Source of the DNA: Proteiniclasticum sp.
GTDB lineage: Bacteria > Bacillota > Clostridia > Clostridiales > Clostridiaceae
DNA: 64,000 bases
Reading direction: 5' to 3'
NCBI RefSeq assembly: GCF_003514505.1
Contig: NZ_DOPX01000026.1
Span: 1 to 64,000, forward strand
Part shown: one piece after another, positions 31,835-40,947 of the stretch
Layout: the number at the start of each line of letters is the position of its first letter
How positions within the stretch are numbered: position 1 is the first letter of the stretch
Notes under the pieces: generated by a model
Seen by the model: the letters and a program-made list of their open reading frames with translations, nothing else
Databases searched by the model: none
Told to the model about the DNA's origin: nothing
Made by a program: the position numbers and the translations under genes

Positions 31835-32275
31835 TTATGTGGCTGGGGTGAATGTTGGCTTTCCGTCACAGATAAGCTCAAACTCAAGACCATCAACATT
31901 AGTGGAGTCTCCTCCACCTGGAGTGGTTACATTAACCACGCAGTTGAAAGAAAGCTTTGCCCCTGATGGGAATGTCCATTCAGCCTTTGTTGAACAGTCT
32001 AGACCATCTTTCCACGCAAGGCTTGCCACATAGTCATTGCCTTCGTCACCCTCATTCCTCTTTCCGGAGAAAGAGATGGAGAGCTTCTTTCCTGTCATGA
32101 GTGCTCTTACCCACCCCTCAGTGTTCATAGGGGTCCATTCTTCAACGGTACCATCAATAGATGGGCTAAAAGTCTCAAGGTCAGCAATTGGAACCATATC
32201 GGCTGGCAGTGTGCTTGCAAGGCCTGCTTTGCCAATCTTAAATACATTTTTATAAACTGGATATACTCCTGGCAT
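31835..32275 (-). CDS. phage major tail (tube) protein
   Basis: The 146-residue beta-rich protein (TVEEWTPMNTEGWVRALMTGKKLSISFSGKRNEGD...) has the organisation of tail tube proteins and stands where the tube gene is expected, between head-tail joining genes and chaperones. The ATG at 32275 has AAAGGTAGG upstream and is preferred over a start 11 codons earlier. Confidence 0.75.
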   Translation of the reverse strand: MPGVYPVYKNVFKIGKAGLASTLPADMVPIADLETFSPSIDGTVEEWTPMNTEGWVRALMTGKKLSISFSGKRNEGDEGNDYVASLAWKDGLDCSTKAEWTFPSGAKLSFNCVVNVTTPGGGDSTNVDGLEFELICDGKPTFTPAT

Positions 32276-32283
32276 CTTAATAC

Positions 32284-32658
32284 CTACCTTTCCATAATTA
32301 TTTCGCAATCAATGACAAACTCAAATACTCCTGATTCATCGGCGCCTAAAAAGACCGCCTCAGCATCCCTCATATTGACTCTGATTATCCGCTTACCGTT
32401 GATTGCCCCGGCAGCAGACTTGATGTCGTTGTAGATCTCCTGTGCTTTTATCTGGCTTGTCAGTATGTTTCTGTTCCAGTGGACCAATATACGGATTGCG
32501 TGCCCTCTATAGCTGGTTTCCTGTCCTATCCCTCTAGGGTTCACAAAGGACCTGCCAGGATACAAAGCGCACCTCATATCTCCTACGTTCAGTGTTCCCA
32601 CATCCCAAGTACCAGGAATAGCAGTGGAGAGCCATTCATCAAATTTATCTATTGTCAT
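32284..32658 (-). CDS. minor capsid/tail terminator-like protein
   Basis: The 124-residue protein corresponds by position and size to the Minor_capsid_3 type (tail completion) gene: N-terminal helix MTIDKFDEWL, then a beta-rich part (IRILVHWNRN; FEFVIDCEIIMER). Its ATG overlaps the previous stop as ATGA, so it is coupled. The family call is by context and memory. Confidence 0.6.
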   Translation of the reverse strand: MTIDKFDEWLSTAIPGTWDVGTLNVGDMRCALYPGRSFVNPRGIGQETSYRGHAIRILVHWNRNILTSQIKAQEIYNDIKSAAGAINGKRIIRVNMRDAEAVFLGADESGVFEFVIDCEIIMER

Positions 32659-33029
32659 GTAATCAGCCCCCCTGCTTCTTGTTTCCATAGCACCATAAAT
32701 GTATCTGTTATCCACTCTTTTCGAGGTCCATGGATCCATTCGTCAAGCCATCTACCTCGTGCGTTCACGTGTTTATCCATCCTAAAGTTATACTGAGGAT
32801 TGAAATACAGTCGCCTTGCATATACAGCACCATAGCATAGATACGCTGTCTTATCCTGAACCACAGTGAAAGAGCTGCTCATGAGGTCTCCATGATCTCT
32901 AGGGATAACCTGAGCGAGTTCTACTTCCGTTTTCAGAGCATCAATCAACTTAGGGAGCACCTTATTCATGCTCTCCTGTAGCTTTGCAATGTTCGCCATG
33001 TTCAGTTCAACTTTAGCGGTTACTTTCAT
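32655..33029 (-). CDS. minor capsid protein (Minor_capsid_2-like)
   Basis: The 124-residue protein has features of head-tail joining proteins of this cluster (LMSSSFTV; AYLCYGAVYARRLYFNPQYNFR; WLDEWIHGPRKEWI). It overlaps both neighbours by four bases, as expected in the compact head-tail connector operon. Confidence 0.65.
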   Translation of the reverse strand: MKVTAKVELNMANIAKLQESMNKVLPKLIDALKTEVELAQVIPRDHGDLMSSSFTVVQDKTAYLCYGAVYARRLYFNPQYNFRMDKHVNARGRWLDEWIHGPRKEWITDTFMVLWKQEAGGLIT

Positions 33030-33352
33030 TTCAGCGTCACCTCAGTACTGTAAACTGAGCCATCAGGATTGAGAATCTTAAGCGTTTCATGTATCTGTCT
33101 CTTTGCTCCCTGATACACGATGTAACCCTGAAGCACTGGTTCTGATGGGTTTATATCTCCTCTAAAGATAAACTTCCCTGTGAGCTGAATCAGCTGCTTC
33201 TCTGCGGTCATTACAGACTTCCCCTTGGGTTCGTATATTGCCTTACCATTGTGTAGCTCAATTTCGGTAGGTCCATACTTACCAGGTACTTCTTTCACAA
33301 CCGTACAGGTAGAGTTCTCAAGGAATGTTGGCCACGGTAGTTTTCCTCTCAA
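33026..33352 (-). CDS. minor capsid protein (Minor_capsid_1-like, stopper)
   Basis: The 108-residue beta-type protein (LPWPTFLENSTCTVV; LTGKFIFRGDINPS; GYIVYQGAKRQIHETLKILNPDG) fits the head-completion or stopper protein in this operon. It overlaps the next gene start by four bases (ATGA). Confidence 0.6.
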   Translation of the reverse strand: MRGKLPWPTFLENSTCTVVKEVPGKYGPTEIELHNGKAIYEPKGKSVMTAEKQLIQLTGKFIFRGDINPSEPVLQGYIVYQGAKRQIHETLKILNPDGSVYSTEVTLK

Positions 33353-33354
33353 AG

Positions 33355-33717
33355 CTATAGCCTCCTTGAAGTCAGTCCTGTGGATTCGAGATAGCTCAGC
33401 GCTTTGTTGCTCACAAGGCTTCCACCAATGTTCTTTGTGCTGTCTTTAAAGCTCATGGAAATAGATCCGGCAGAGAATCCAGACATAGGGCTGTCAATAA
33501 AGTCGCCATAAGTCGTAATGAAATCAGCCTGAGAACAGACCGCCCTCTTGATAAGCTTCTTCTGAAACTCTGTGAGATTGTCGAATCCCTTGCCCTCGAT
33601 TCTTCCGTAACAGGCTTTATTCATCTGGATTGATGCTTCTTCCAAAGCTTTTTCAACCAGTGCTGCATCACCTGTTCCACCGTATTCTTCATAATCACCA
33701 TAAGTGGCATAGCTCAC
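33355..33717 (-). CDS. head-tail connector (adaptor) protein
   Basis: The 120-residue protein is mainly helical in the first half (ALVEKALEEASIQMNKACYGRI; KRAVCSQADFI), as in gp6/gp15 adaptors that sit on the portal. A GTG start at 33717 is preferred over an upstream GTG because AAAGGAG is correctly placed before it. The gene lies two bases upstream of the stopper gene. Confidence 0.65.
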   Translation of the reverse strand: MSYATYGDYEEYGGTGDAALVEKALEEASIQMNKACYGRIEGKGFDNLTEFQKKLIKRAVCSQADFITTYGDFIDSPMSGFSAGSISMSFKDSTKNIGGSLVSNKALSYLESTGLTSRRL

Positions 33718-33750
33718 AGTCTCATCTCCTTTCACGTGGAAAGGGGAGGA

Positions 33751-34005
33751 CTACTTGCCCTTCCCCTTAGCTGGTGTTTTGGGTTCTTCTTCTGGCTCAG
33801 ACTCAAGAGAAGCAAGCCTTTCTTTCAGAGCTGCATTCTCTTCTTCGAGCGCGATCATTTCAGGTGTTTTCTTTACTGGCTGCTCGATCTTCTGAACCTT
33901 GCCATCTTCACCTTTTTCAAAGAGAGAGTACCCGGCATCCAGGTACTTCTCCTTATCATCAGGAGAGATCTTCACCTCTCTGTTTCCTTTAGTTGCTAGT
34001 AACAT
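33751..34005 (-). CDS. phage head-module hypothetical protein
   Basis: The 84-residue protein has a basic beta-like start (KGNREVKISPDDKEKYLDAGYSLFEKGEDG), a coiled-coil segment (EMIALEEENAALKERLASLE) and a Lys/Gly tail (KTPAKGKGK). This layout is common directly downstream of the capsid gene, where such proteins may act as head fibre or decoration. GGAGGGTG precedes the ATG. Confidence 0.6.
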   Translation of the reverse strand: MLLATKGNREVKISPDDKEKYLDAGYSLFEKGEDGKVQKIEQPVKKTPEMIALEEENAALKERLASLESEPEEEPKTPAKGKGK

Positions 34006-34019
34006 ATGTCACCCTCCTC

Positions 34020-34913
34020 TTACACTTCCGCCTCAGCGTTGATTGCTACGCCAGCAACCTTCTGCTTAATGACAAAAAGGTCCTGATAGCTTCTGTTCTG
34101 ATAAAGGTGTCCGAAAGCTGATTGTGGAGTTGCCCCCTTAGACCAGATATACACATCAGCAACCTTTACGGGCGCCACGATGGCTGTGTCAGGGTGTACC
34201 AGAATCATTCTGATTTGCTTAGCGGATACCGCAGGCACAAAACCTTCAGTGAAATCATAGGCGGTCTTGAATCTTACAGATGGAACCTTCACGAGTTCAA
34301 CCTCATCAAGAGATCTTACATTTCTGTTGATTGCACGTTCTGCAGAAACATCAACGTTTCTCGCAATTTTTTCTGCATTCTTAATCATTGTGTAGTGTGC
34401 AGGTGTCAGGTACAGGATTCTTCCTTCCTGTGGTACTCCTGCCTCGTCCATGTCTTCCATCATTTTGTCAAACTCAGAAAGGATGTTAGCTTCGGTCAGT
34501 GCTGTGGTTTTAACCACACCACCGTGAGTTTTGAAATCCTGATACAGTTTAGAGTATCTGTATGCATCGGTTTCAGGGATAGCCTGTTCAGTGTTAAATG
34601 TTGAGGTTATGTTTGCAGCTGAAACAACTAAGTTTGTTTCATCGACATCCATGTCATCAACAAAGAAGGAAATGTCTCTGTCGTGGGTCAGCACATATGG
34701 TGTGTAGGTGTTGCTGACAGATCCCTTATTTACGGAACCATCTCTTGCATGGTCCTTGTAACCAGTCAATGCAAGAGTAGGGATCTTGATGGTCTCGGCG
34801 TTGATGAAGTTATACTTCTTATTTCTAGATAGTGCATCGGAAGTCAGTTCGTTTGCGTACTGCTGTTCAATCTGTCTCTCGAAGCGTTCTGCATAGTTAA
34901 TTACGTTTGGCAT
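34020..34913 (-). CDS. phage major capsid protein
   Basis: This 297-residue protein has the HK97-fold signature of phage coat proteins without a prohead protease: an N-terminal arm (NYAERFERQIEQQYANELTSDALS), a central P-loop/A-domain region (VPQEGRILYLTPAHYTMIKN), and a C-terminal beta segment (IRMILVHPDTAIVAPVKV). It follows the scaffold gene. Length is in the usual range for this type. Confidence 0.85.
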   Translation of the reverse strand: MPNVINYAERFERQIEQQYANELTSDALSRNKKYNFINAETIKIPTLALTGYKDHARDGSVNKGSVSNTYTPYVLTHDRDISFFVDDMDVDETNLVVSAANITSTFNTEQAIPETDAYRYSKLYQDFKTHGGVVKTTALTEANILSEFDKMMEDMDEAGVPQEGRILYLTPAHYTMIKNAEKIARNVDVSAERAINRNVRSLDEVELVKVPSVRFKTAYDFTEGFVPAVSAKQIRMILVHPDTAIVAPVKVADVYIWSKGATPQSAFGHLYQNRSYQDLFVIKQKVAGVAINAEAEV

Positions 34914-34935
34914 ATTTTTTACCTCTCTTTATTTT

Positions 34936-35508
34936 TTATTTTGTGAGTCCGAACGCTGCATTTATTGCAGCATCAATACCTGGTGTTCCCATGTCTTTAC
35001 CTCCAGGGTTTCCTACTTTAAAGCCTGCAGCACCTTCAGCGCCTGCCTCTGTTGTTTCAGCCTTAAATAGAAAAGCCTTTGATGTCTTGAGATTGTTAAT
35101 TTGGTCATCGAGTCCAATGATTGAACCATCATCGTTAATGACCAGTTTGTCCTTGGCCAGTAAGCCAGAGACTAGATCAGTGTCATGAACCTTGTCATTC
35201 AGCGCCAGTTTAATAGCGCTTGTGATTTGCAGGTCCTTCATTTTGTTCTGATACTCATTTGCCTGAGTGGTGTTTGTCTCTTGGAGTGATGCTATCTGAG
35301 CCTTTAGACTCTCCACATCACCAGTGGACTTCTTCAGTGTTTCAAGCTGAGTATCTCTTTCTTTGATGTTTGTGTTGAGAGTGTTCACCTGTTCTTCAAG
35401 TTGTGTGATCTTCACTTTATTGGCTTCGATATCTTTACCATGGATAGCCATAATGCTATCGATAACATCACCTTCAAGTCCAAGTGCTTTGAGTTCTTCT
35501 CTTTTCAT
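34936..35508 (-). CDS. phage scaffolding protein (GP20-like)
   Basis: The 190-residue protein is coiled coil through most of its first half (KVKITQLEEQVNTLNTNIKERDTQLETLKKS) with a helical acidic C-terminus, the pattern of GP20-type scaffolds that guide capsid assembly. It lies directly upstream of the capsid gene. GGAGA precedes the ATG. Confidence 0.8.
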   Translation of the reverse strand: MKREELKALGLEGDVIDSIMAIHGKDIEANKVKITQLEEQVNTLNTNIKERDTQLETLKKSTGDVESLKAQIASLQETNTTQANEYQNKMKDLQITSAIKLALNDKVHDTDLVSGLLAKDKLVINDDGSIIGLDDQINNLKTSKAFLFKAETTEAGAEGAAGFKVGNPGGKDMGTPGIDAAINAAFGLTK

Positions 35509-35677
35509 GTTGTCTCCTTTCTCCTACGCTTTTTACGAGGTCGCTTCTCATAGGTTTCCCTTTACGTGGGATAACGTGATAGGCACTTAATTCAGCGCTA
35601 TAAAAATCCACCCTGTTACAGATGGATGGATAATATATAGTTGGTCTAAATAAACAATTAGATTTCCATGATTTATT

Positions 35678-35706
35678 TTGAATTTATATTTATTATGTAC
35701 TATTAT
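35678..35706 (+). promoter_or_regulatory. promoter of the plus-strand three-gene cassette
   Basis: TTGAAT (35678-35683) and TATTAT (35701-35706) are exactly 17 bases apart, 25 bases before the first ATG. No gene was found in 35509-35677. Confidence 0.6.
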
Positions 35707-35730
35707 AAAATTTGAAAGGGGGTGAAAAAT

Positions 35731-35871
35731 ATGGGAAATCATACAACTGGCGAAAAACCCGGAAAAGGTATCTATACTTGTACTAAATGCGGTACTAAGG
35801 TTAGACTTGATGATATGACAGATACCCTTCCACCGTGCCCAAAATGCCATAATACAAATTTCAGAAAGTAA
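35731..35871 (+). CDS. 46-residue zinc-ribbon protein
   Basis: The product has CTKCG (about residues 17-21) and CPKCHNTNF (about 36-44), a compact zinc ribbon. AAAGGGGGTG precedes the ATG. It is the first of three plus-strand genes in the middle of the minus-strand head module. Proteins of this shape occur widely as small accessory genes in phages and other mobile elements. Function unknown. Confidence 0.7.
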   Translation: MGNHTTGEKPGKGIYTCTKCGTKVRLDDMTDTLPPCPKCHNTNFRK

Positions 35872-35904
35872 GCAAGTTCTGAATCGTCAAAGGGAGGTGA
35901 AATG

Positions 35905-36039
35905 ATGAGTAACAAAAAACAAACATCTGACAAAGTCGCAACAAAAGCTTCCGAAATTCTAAAAGACAATCGATATTCAGACAAGTCTAAATCTGTTGCA
36001 GGCAGTGCTCTTTCTCAAACAAAATCTAAGAAAAAATAA
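35905..36039 (+). CDS. 44-residue basic protein
   Basis: The product is Lys- and Ser-rich (VATKASEILKDNRYSDKSKS) with a conserved-looking AGSALSQ segment and a KSKKK end. GGGAGGTG lies seven bases before the second ATG of an ATGATG pair, so 35905 is preferred. I recall similar small proteins next to zinc-ribbon genes in Firmicutes mobile elements; role unknown. Confidence 0.65.
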   Translation: MSNKKQTSDKVATKASEILKDNRYSDKSKSVAGSALSQTKSKKK

Positions 36040-36104
36040 TTAAACTCACTTATGTTTCCTCATAAGTTGAATTATCCAATCAAATATGAAAGGGGTGAAA
36101 ATAT

Positions 36105-36320
36105 TTGAAATATAATGCTGAGATACTAACTTCTGATAAGCTGAGACTTGAAGTTAAAGATTTACAGCTCATCACCGATGGTTCTTTCACGTTTACAGAG
36201 CAAAACTTTAAAGAATTCATTCTTCAAAGGAATAATTCTTACACATTCGTTGGTGAGGATGAGATTCTTTGTACCGATTTTGACAACATAGTTTATGTAT
36301 CTATTATGAAGGCAGATTAA
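36105..36320 (+). CDS. 71-residue hypothetical protein with TTG start
   Basis: The start codon is TTG at 36105, chosen because AAAGGGGTGAAAA precedes it; no ATG is placed well. The protein is beta-rich and acidic with no recognised family. Its TAA (36318-36320) overlaps the stop of the convergent minor head gene (36317-36319). It is the third gene of the plus-strand cassette, and no separate terminator is visible. Confidence 0.6.
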   Translation: MKYNAEILTSDKLRLEVKDLQLITDGSFTFTEQNFKEFILQRNNSYTFVGEDEILCTDFDNIVYVSIMKAD

Positions 36321-37507
36321 TCCTCCCTCTCAGGCTTCCTCCTGAGTTGGGTATTGTCCTTCAAATGCTCCCTGAGTTGCTTCTGCAGTTCGCGGAGCCT
36401 CTTTTTTTCTCTATCTATATTCTCATCATCAGCCAGCCCAGCAATGATTCTTCTCTGCTCTCGTATAGATCTCTCCAGCCTTCTCTGTTTCTGCCCAGCA
36501 CGATACCACTTCTCTGATTGCTCGTCATCTGGCACTTTAGGCGGTGTGTTGATGCCCTCATACCATGTGGCGAGGAGATCTTCACAGTTCGGGTGGAAGA
36601 GACCCTTCTCAATAGCAAAACTCAGAAGTGGATAGTCTCCATCTTCTTTCTTGCCACCTGAGTACACATCATCAATCAGGATCTTCCCTTGCCATGGTCT
36701 GCAATCCTCACACGCGGTTGCATGGGGGATGACAATGACAATGGATATCCCTAGTTCCTGCCTTTTCTTCCCCTCACCCATAAGATATGATCGGTGGTTT
36801 GCAGTCCTCAAAGCCATTTCAGCGTAAGAGGCTATATTGACCTCTCGACCGTTGGAATACTTGATTGAGGTGATTCCCTGCTTGAGAAAATCCTTTGTAG
36901 CCATGTCCACAGCCTTATTAATATCCACAACGCCATTGTTATGAAATACCTGAGCCTTGAAGATGGTCTCTCTGTAGATGTCATCCATCTTTCTCAGGAC
37001 TGATTGTTGAGCCATGGTCATGTCTTTCTGGGTCGACTCAATAAGCGCATTGAGTTTCCGGTCATTGGTCTTAAAAAAGTTATCATCCAGTGGCGTAGGT
37101 GCTTCCTTCCATGTCTTGGCTGCCTCCTCCACCTTCTCCAATGTCTCTTTCAGTTCCTCGCCTTTTAAGCCGTCTATAATCGGTTCTAATGGCTTTGGCA
37201 GTGAAACAGCATAATTCTCCGCTATCTTGATTACTTCTCTCTGTACGCGCCCCTGTGAGGCTCTGTAGGTGTCCATGAGCGTATCGTTCACTGTCTTCTC
37301 GATAACCTCTGAGAAGTTGTCTATGATCTTCTTGTTTTCCCTGCGGTATCGTTCTAAGCCTCTCAGCTTTGCTGATTGCCACATCTCAAACTTAAAACCC
37401 TCTTTGATTTCCTCACCCTCATGTCTCTTGAGGTTTCTGGATAGTGAGGATAAGAGATACAGTTCCATTTCCTCGAAGATTGAGCGGATGTTATACTTCT
37501 TCTTCAT
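36317..37507 (-). CDS. phage minor head protein (Phage_min_cap2-like)
   Basis: This 396-residue protein follows the portal gene, as in SPP1-like head operons. The C-terminal half has the family region with CEDCRPWQGKIL, PLLSFAIEKGLFHPNCEDLL, and a basic helical tail. The first half is helical and coiled coil. It should be carried inside the capsid. It overlaps the portal gene by 17 bases. Confidence 0.8.
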   Translation of the reverse strand: MKKKYNIRSIFEEMELYLLSSLSRNLKRHEGEEIKEGFKFEMWQSAKLRGLERYRRENKKIIDNFSEVIEKTVNDTLMDTYRASQGRVQREVIKIAENYAVSLPKPLEPIIDGLKGEELKETLEKVEEAAKTWKEAPTPLDDNFFKTNDRKLNALIESTQKDMTMAQQSVLRKMDDIYRETIFKAQVFHNNGVVDINKAVDMATKDFLKQGITSIKYSNGREVNIASYAEMALRTANHRSYLMGEGKKRQELGISIVIVIPHATACEDCRPWQGKILIDDVYSGGKKEDGDYPLLSFAIEKGLFHPNCEDLLATWYEGINTPPKVPDDEQSEKWYRAGQKQRRLERSIREQRRIIAGLADDENIDREKKRLRELQKQLREHLKDNTQLRRKPERED

Positions 37508-39011
37508 CGGTTACTTCATCCTCTCCCTCCTTGTCAGGATCTATATCTTCTTTCGCGTCTGTGAGGTCAACATTGGCGGCACCATCGTTTCTGATTCTCT
37601 CTACTTCCTCAGCCTTTTCCTCATCGGTCATGGTGTCTCCGTACATCTCATCAATAGCCTTTTCCAGTGACATAACACCGAGGCTCTTGGCCTTACCCAC
37701 AGTCTCTACCACGGTAGCAAAGTCAGGTGATGCGTATTCACCGAACGATACTGATACCTCGTATTCACCCGGTGTCTTCTTCGCTATAAGGTCTGAAACT
37801 TTCAGCACCATGTTCACTAGTTCAGGGATAACCTCATTCAGCACATCCACGATTCGCTGCCTTGTATAGAGAGTGGTCTTTTCCTTCTCTCTCTGTGCTT
37901 CTGCATTGTCTGTTTTCTTTAGGTCGATACCCAATGTGCTTGGGCTTAGGATGCCCTGCAAGCACTGATCCAGGTATGATGCATATGATTGCTGATAGGC
38001 TTCATAGTAGATGTCAGGCTGTACCTGATCTATCTTGTCGGTGGCGTTCTCCTTCATGCTGCTGCCAACGCCAATAAACTGATTGTCAAATGGATTACCC
38101 CTCAGCACGTGACCTGACTTAGGGTCTTTAGGTAAGAGATCCTCTGGTATATAGGTCTTCACTCGGCCCGCTCTGATTGCATCCAGCCACTGAGATATAA
38201 CCTCATCCAGTGCGTCAAACATATCAGTCTTGCGGTCATAGATACTCTGGCCACGGTACTGGAATTTCTTCGAGGTGAAGAATTTCATCGGCACCGCCAT
38301 GATAAACTCACCATCAAAGGTCACATCCTCGATGTAAAGCTCTGGCGCATCCTCGAACGGCACGGGCTTGTCATTGGCATCGTAAAGGAAGTACTTGATA
38401 TACCCCTTGCCATACGCCTCGACGCGCTTGTAAGTCTTTTTATTGACTACATGAAACTCAGGGAACAGAACCTCATGAAGCCTGCCCCTCTTGTAGCTGT
38501 ACTCCACATCGGACCCACTGACAAACTCCACTATAGGAACCTCAGTCACATCGGTATCAATCGTGCACTTAAAGGCACCATCACCATCTACTAAGGTATC
38601 GTTCACGGCTTCTTCGATGAGTTCCCCAAAGTTGTTGTCCTCTGCGATTTCATCCCATCTCACTTGGTTTTCACTGACAGTATCCCCTTCTATGGGATCA
38701 ACCTCTACCGCGTCAAAATCACCTGCAACAATGCCTGAGAGTTTATCAGTGATTTCACCAGGTAGTCCGCTGTGAATCTTTCTTATGCGGTTATCCGATG
38801 ATGGAACTGCACTCCAGAACCTCGCCTGAGTGACTGCATCTTGAACGATTGACTTAAAGAACTGATCCAGTTCTGATGGGTCACCTCGATACCATATACG
38901 ATTCTTGAGGACGGTTCCTTTATGGTCCAGTACCTCATTGATTTGTATTGATGTCGGCTGTGCAGGGTTGATTCCCAGCCAGTTAAGCATCAATGATTTT
39001 ATTAGTCCCAC
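37491..39011 (-). CDS. phage portal protein (SPP1 gp6-like)
   Basis: This 506-residue protein forms the dodecameric DNA channel at the capsid vertex. Visible family traits are the N-terminal clip/stem region (DPSELDQFFKSIVQDAVTQARFWS), a VDGDGAFKC strand, and the long helices near the C-terminus (TTLYTRQRIVDVLNEVIPELVNMVL) with an acidic tail. It starts with GTG at 39011, sharing one base with the terminase stop, and has GGAGGGG upstream. Confidence 0.87.
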   Translation of the reverse strand: MGLIKSLMLNWLGINPAQPTSIQINEVLDHKGTVLKNRIWYRGDPSELDQFFKSIVQDAVTQARFWSAVPSSDNRIRKIHSGLPGEITDKLSGIVAGDFDAVEVDPIEGDTVSENQVRWDEIAEDNNFGELIEEAVNDTLVDGDGAFKCTIDTDVTEVPIVEFVSGSDVEYSYKRGRLHEVLFPEFHVVNKKTYKRVEAYGKGYIKYFLYDANDKPVPFEDAPELYIEDVTFDGEFIMAVPMKFFTSKKFQYRGQSIYDRKTDMFDALDEVISQWLDAIRAGRVKTYIPEDLLPKDPKSGHVLRGNPFDNQFIGVGSSMKENATDKIDQVQPDIYYEAYQQSYASYLDQCLQGILSPSTLGIDLKKTDNAEAQREKEKTTLYTRQRIVDVLNEVIPELVNMVLKVSDLIAKKTPGEYEVSVSFGEYASPDFATVVETVGKAKSLGVMSLEKAIDEMYGDTMTDEEKAEEVERIRNDGAANVDLTDAKEDIDPDKEGEDEVTDEEEV

Positions 39012-40401
39012 TACTTTACCCCTCCTGTTCCTATAATCCCCTTGAATGGGATGAATCCGTACTGACTGGCGTTTATTGTATGATCGTTCCGGTCTTCCGG
39101 TTCGTACTTATCTTCTTTCCATGAGTAGCTTTCCAGTTCTGCTATGTGCTTCACACAATGCTCAAGTACCAGGTAATCAACTCTGTTATTACTCCATATC
39201 CAACCAAGTTGTAGATGGATTCTGTCTATAACCATCACTTTCTTGTAAGCTGGAATGAAATTGTATAGACATGGGTTTCCTCTCTTATACTTCTGCGCCT
39301 CAGTGATTGTTGCTTGGTCTGCGTTGTCAATAAATACATCACGTGCGAACCCCCAGCGCTTTCTATTTCTTTCCAGGAATGCCACAAGATTAACCACCGT
39401 GTCCGATGGAGCAATCGGGATTTCTAGGTCTTTGTTGTTCCTCACTTCTTCATCCAGTATGATCAGTTCACCCTTCGTGGTGATGCCCTGGAAAATGAAT
39501 GATATTGTATCCGGACTCTCTGATGAGTACGCTGTATCCACCCCACATGAGAACTGTTTGAACTTCAATGGATCCTGCTTGTCTTCCATTCTCTTCTTAA
39601 GCCATTCCAGAGTTTTAACATTCCTCTGCCTTGAGAAGTTGCTGAAGATAAGCCCTGTTGCCCTTCCTCTTAGCCCTTGAATTTTGTTCTTGTATAGCTT
39701 TGTACCTACTGGAACATTGAGTATGATCTGGTCAATCTTCTCTTTAGGCAATCCATGATTGTGCTTAAAAGAAAAGAACCAATGAACCCAACCGGGCTTT
39801 GGTTCCTCATTCAGCATATTTAATATCTCTATAGGCGTTCCATTCTTCCACTTATCAAGCGGTCTGGAACAGTTGATGTATTCTTTGTAGACCGGAAGGT
39901 TAGGATCATCAGGATTGAGCGTACCCATAAGATAATCACATCGCATGGATGCCTCTCTCACGTAGTCCATATCTGCAATATTGACCTCATCTATGTAAAG
40001 ACATCCATACTGACCGCCCAGGGCCTTCTTCCACTTTTCCTTGTTGTAATAGCCTAAGACATAGATTATCTTGTCATTGTCTTTATCATCGTCCACAGAG
40101 AGCCTTAAGTGCGGTAATGCGTGTTCTCCTTTGCCGGATGGGTTATACTCCACAATCCCTTTCCAGATGTCCAGGATGCCTAAATCCTTTGTGATGATAT
40201 TCTTTTCAATGGTCCCCTTGTCTAGCCCTGATAGGATGTGAAGCTTCTTGGGTGACTCCCTGACCTTGGTGATGAACTTGAACACTCCTACCGTGGTTTT
40301 ACCTGCTGCGGTGGTTAAGTTCCCTCGAGAAACTCTACAGGAGCCTTACACTTTAAAAAAGCTTTGAACTTCTTGGATAGAATTAAATTGGTTTCATTCA
40401 A
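39011..40401 (-). pseudogene. terminase large subunit, frame-broken at Walker A
   Basis: The ATPase-nuclease that packages DNA is split over two frames. A TTG start at 40401, with AGGGGGTGG six bases before it, opens 28 codons ending VEFLEGT then TAA (40315-40317). The remainder (TTAAGKTTVGVFKF ...) runs in the -1 frame to 39011. Joined, it would read LEGTTAAGKTT if five bases (TTAAC) were removed, an intact Walker A. The C-terminal part keeps the nuclease residues (CGVDTAYS; VFIDNADQATITE; DHTINASQYGF). It may be a real loss, a sequence error, or recoded. Confidence 0.8.
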
Positions 40402-40416
40402 GGTCAACCACCCCCT

Positions 40417-40890
40417 TTAAAGGTCATCTTCGCTGATCTCTTCATCGTCATCATCTGAGAGCTGCTCAATGATCTTGTCCAGTTTCTTGGTGGCGTTGAT
40501 ATTGGTCTCGACCTCTTTCTTGTCCACCCACATGCCATATCTCTTTCCTAAGAGTTCCGCGGCTTTGATGCGGTCTTTGGCAGATACCTCAATATCATCA
40601 ATAACCTGTTCTCCCAGGCCTGCACCTACAAGAGTTTCTTCCTTGTGTTCCCCTCTCATTACTGCGGTGAGATACTTTAGGACTTCTTCCTGTTTGGCGA
40701 TTGCCTGGTCTTCTAGTTCCTGCATCCTTTGGTCTATATAAAATCGTATTTGAGGTTTCTTGAGGTTCTCTGCTCCTGTCTGGTAAGCCGCTTTTGGTGC
40801 GTACCCCGCATTGATAGCCGATTGAGTAGCATTCCCCGTTGCAATATACTCATCAGCAAACTTCTTCTGTTTTATGGTTAATTTACTCAT
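40417..40890 (-). CDS. terminase small subunit
   Basis: This 157-residue DNA-recognition subunit has the Terminase_2 start (KLTIKQKKFADEYIATGNATQSAINAGYAPKAAYQ in outline), a coiled oligomerisation segment and an acidic tail. The ATG at 40890 has GGAG eight bases upstream. It lies 15 bases before the large subunit TTG. Confidence 0.88.
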   Translation of the reverse strand: MSKLTIKQKKFADEYIATGNATQSAINAGYAPKAAYQTGAENLKKPQIRFYIDQRMQELEDQAIAKQEEVLKYLTAVMRGEHKEETLVGAGLGEQVIDDIEVSAKDRIKAAELLGKRYGMWVDKKEVETNINATKKLDKIIEQLSDDDDEEISEDDL

Positions 40891-40911
40891 GAGCCTCACT
40901 CCTTTGTATAA

Positions 40912-40940
40912 TAAAAGACACCCCGTAAGGGTGTCTTTTA
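40912..40940 (-). terminator. terminator ahead of the packaging operon
   Basis: A perfect 12-bp stem (40912-40923 with 40929-40940) with a 5-base loop and A/T flanks ends the gene at 40948 and lies just upstream of the terminase genes. Late transcription may start nearby or read through. Confidence 0.7.
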
Positions 40941-40947
40941 TTATAAG

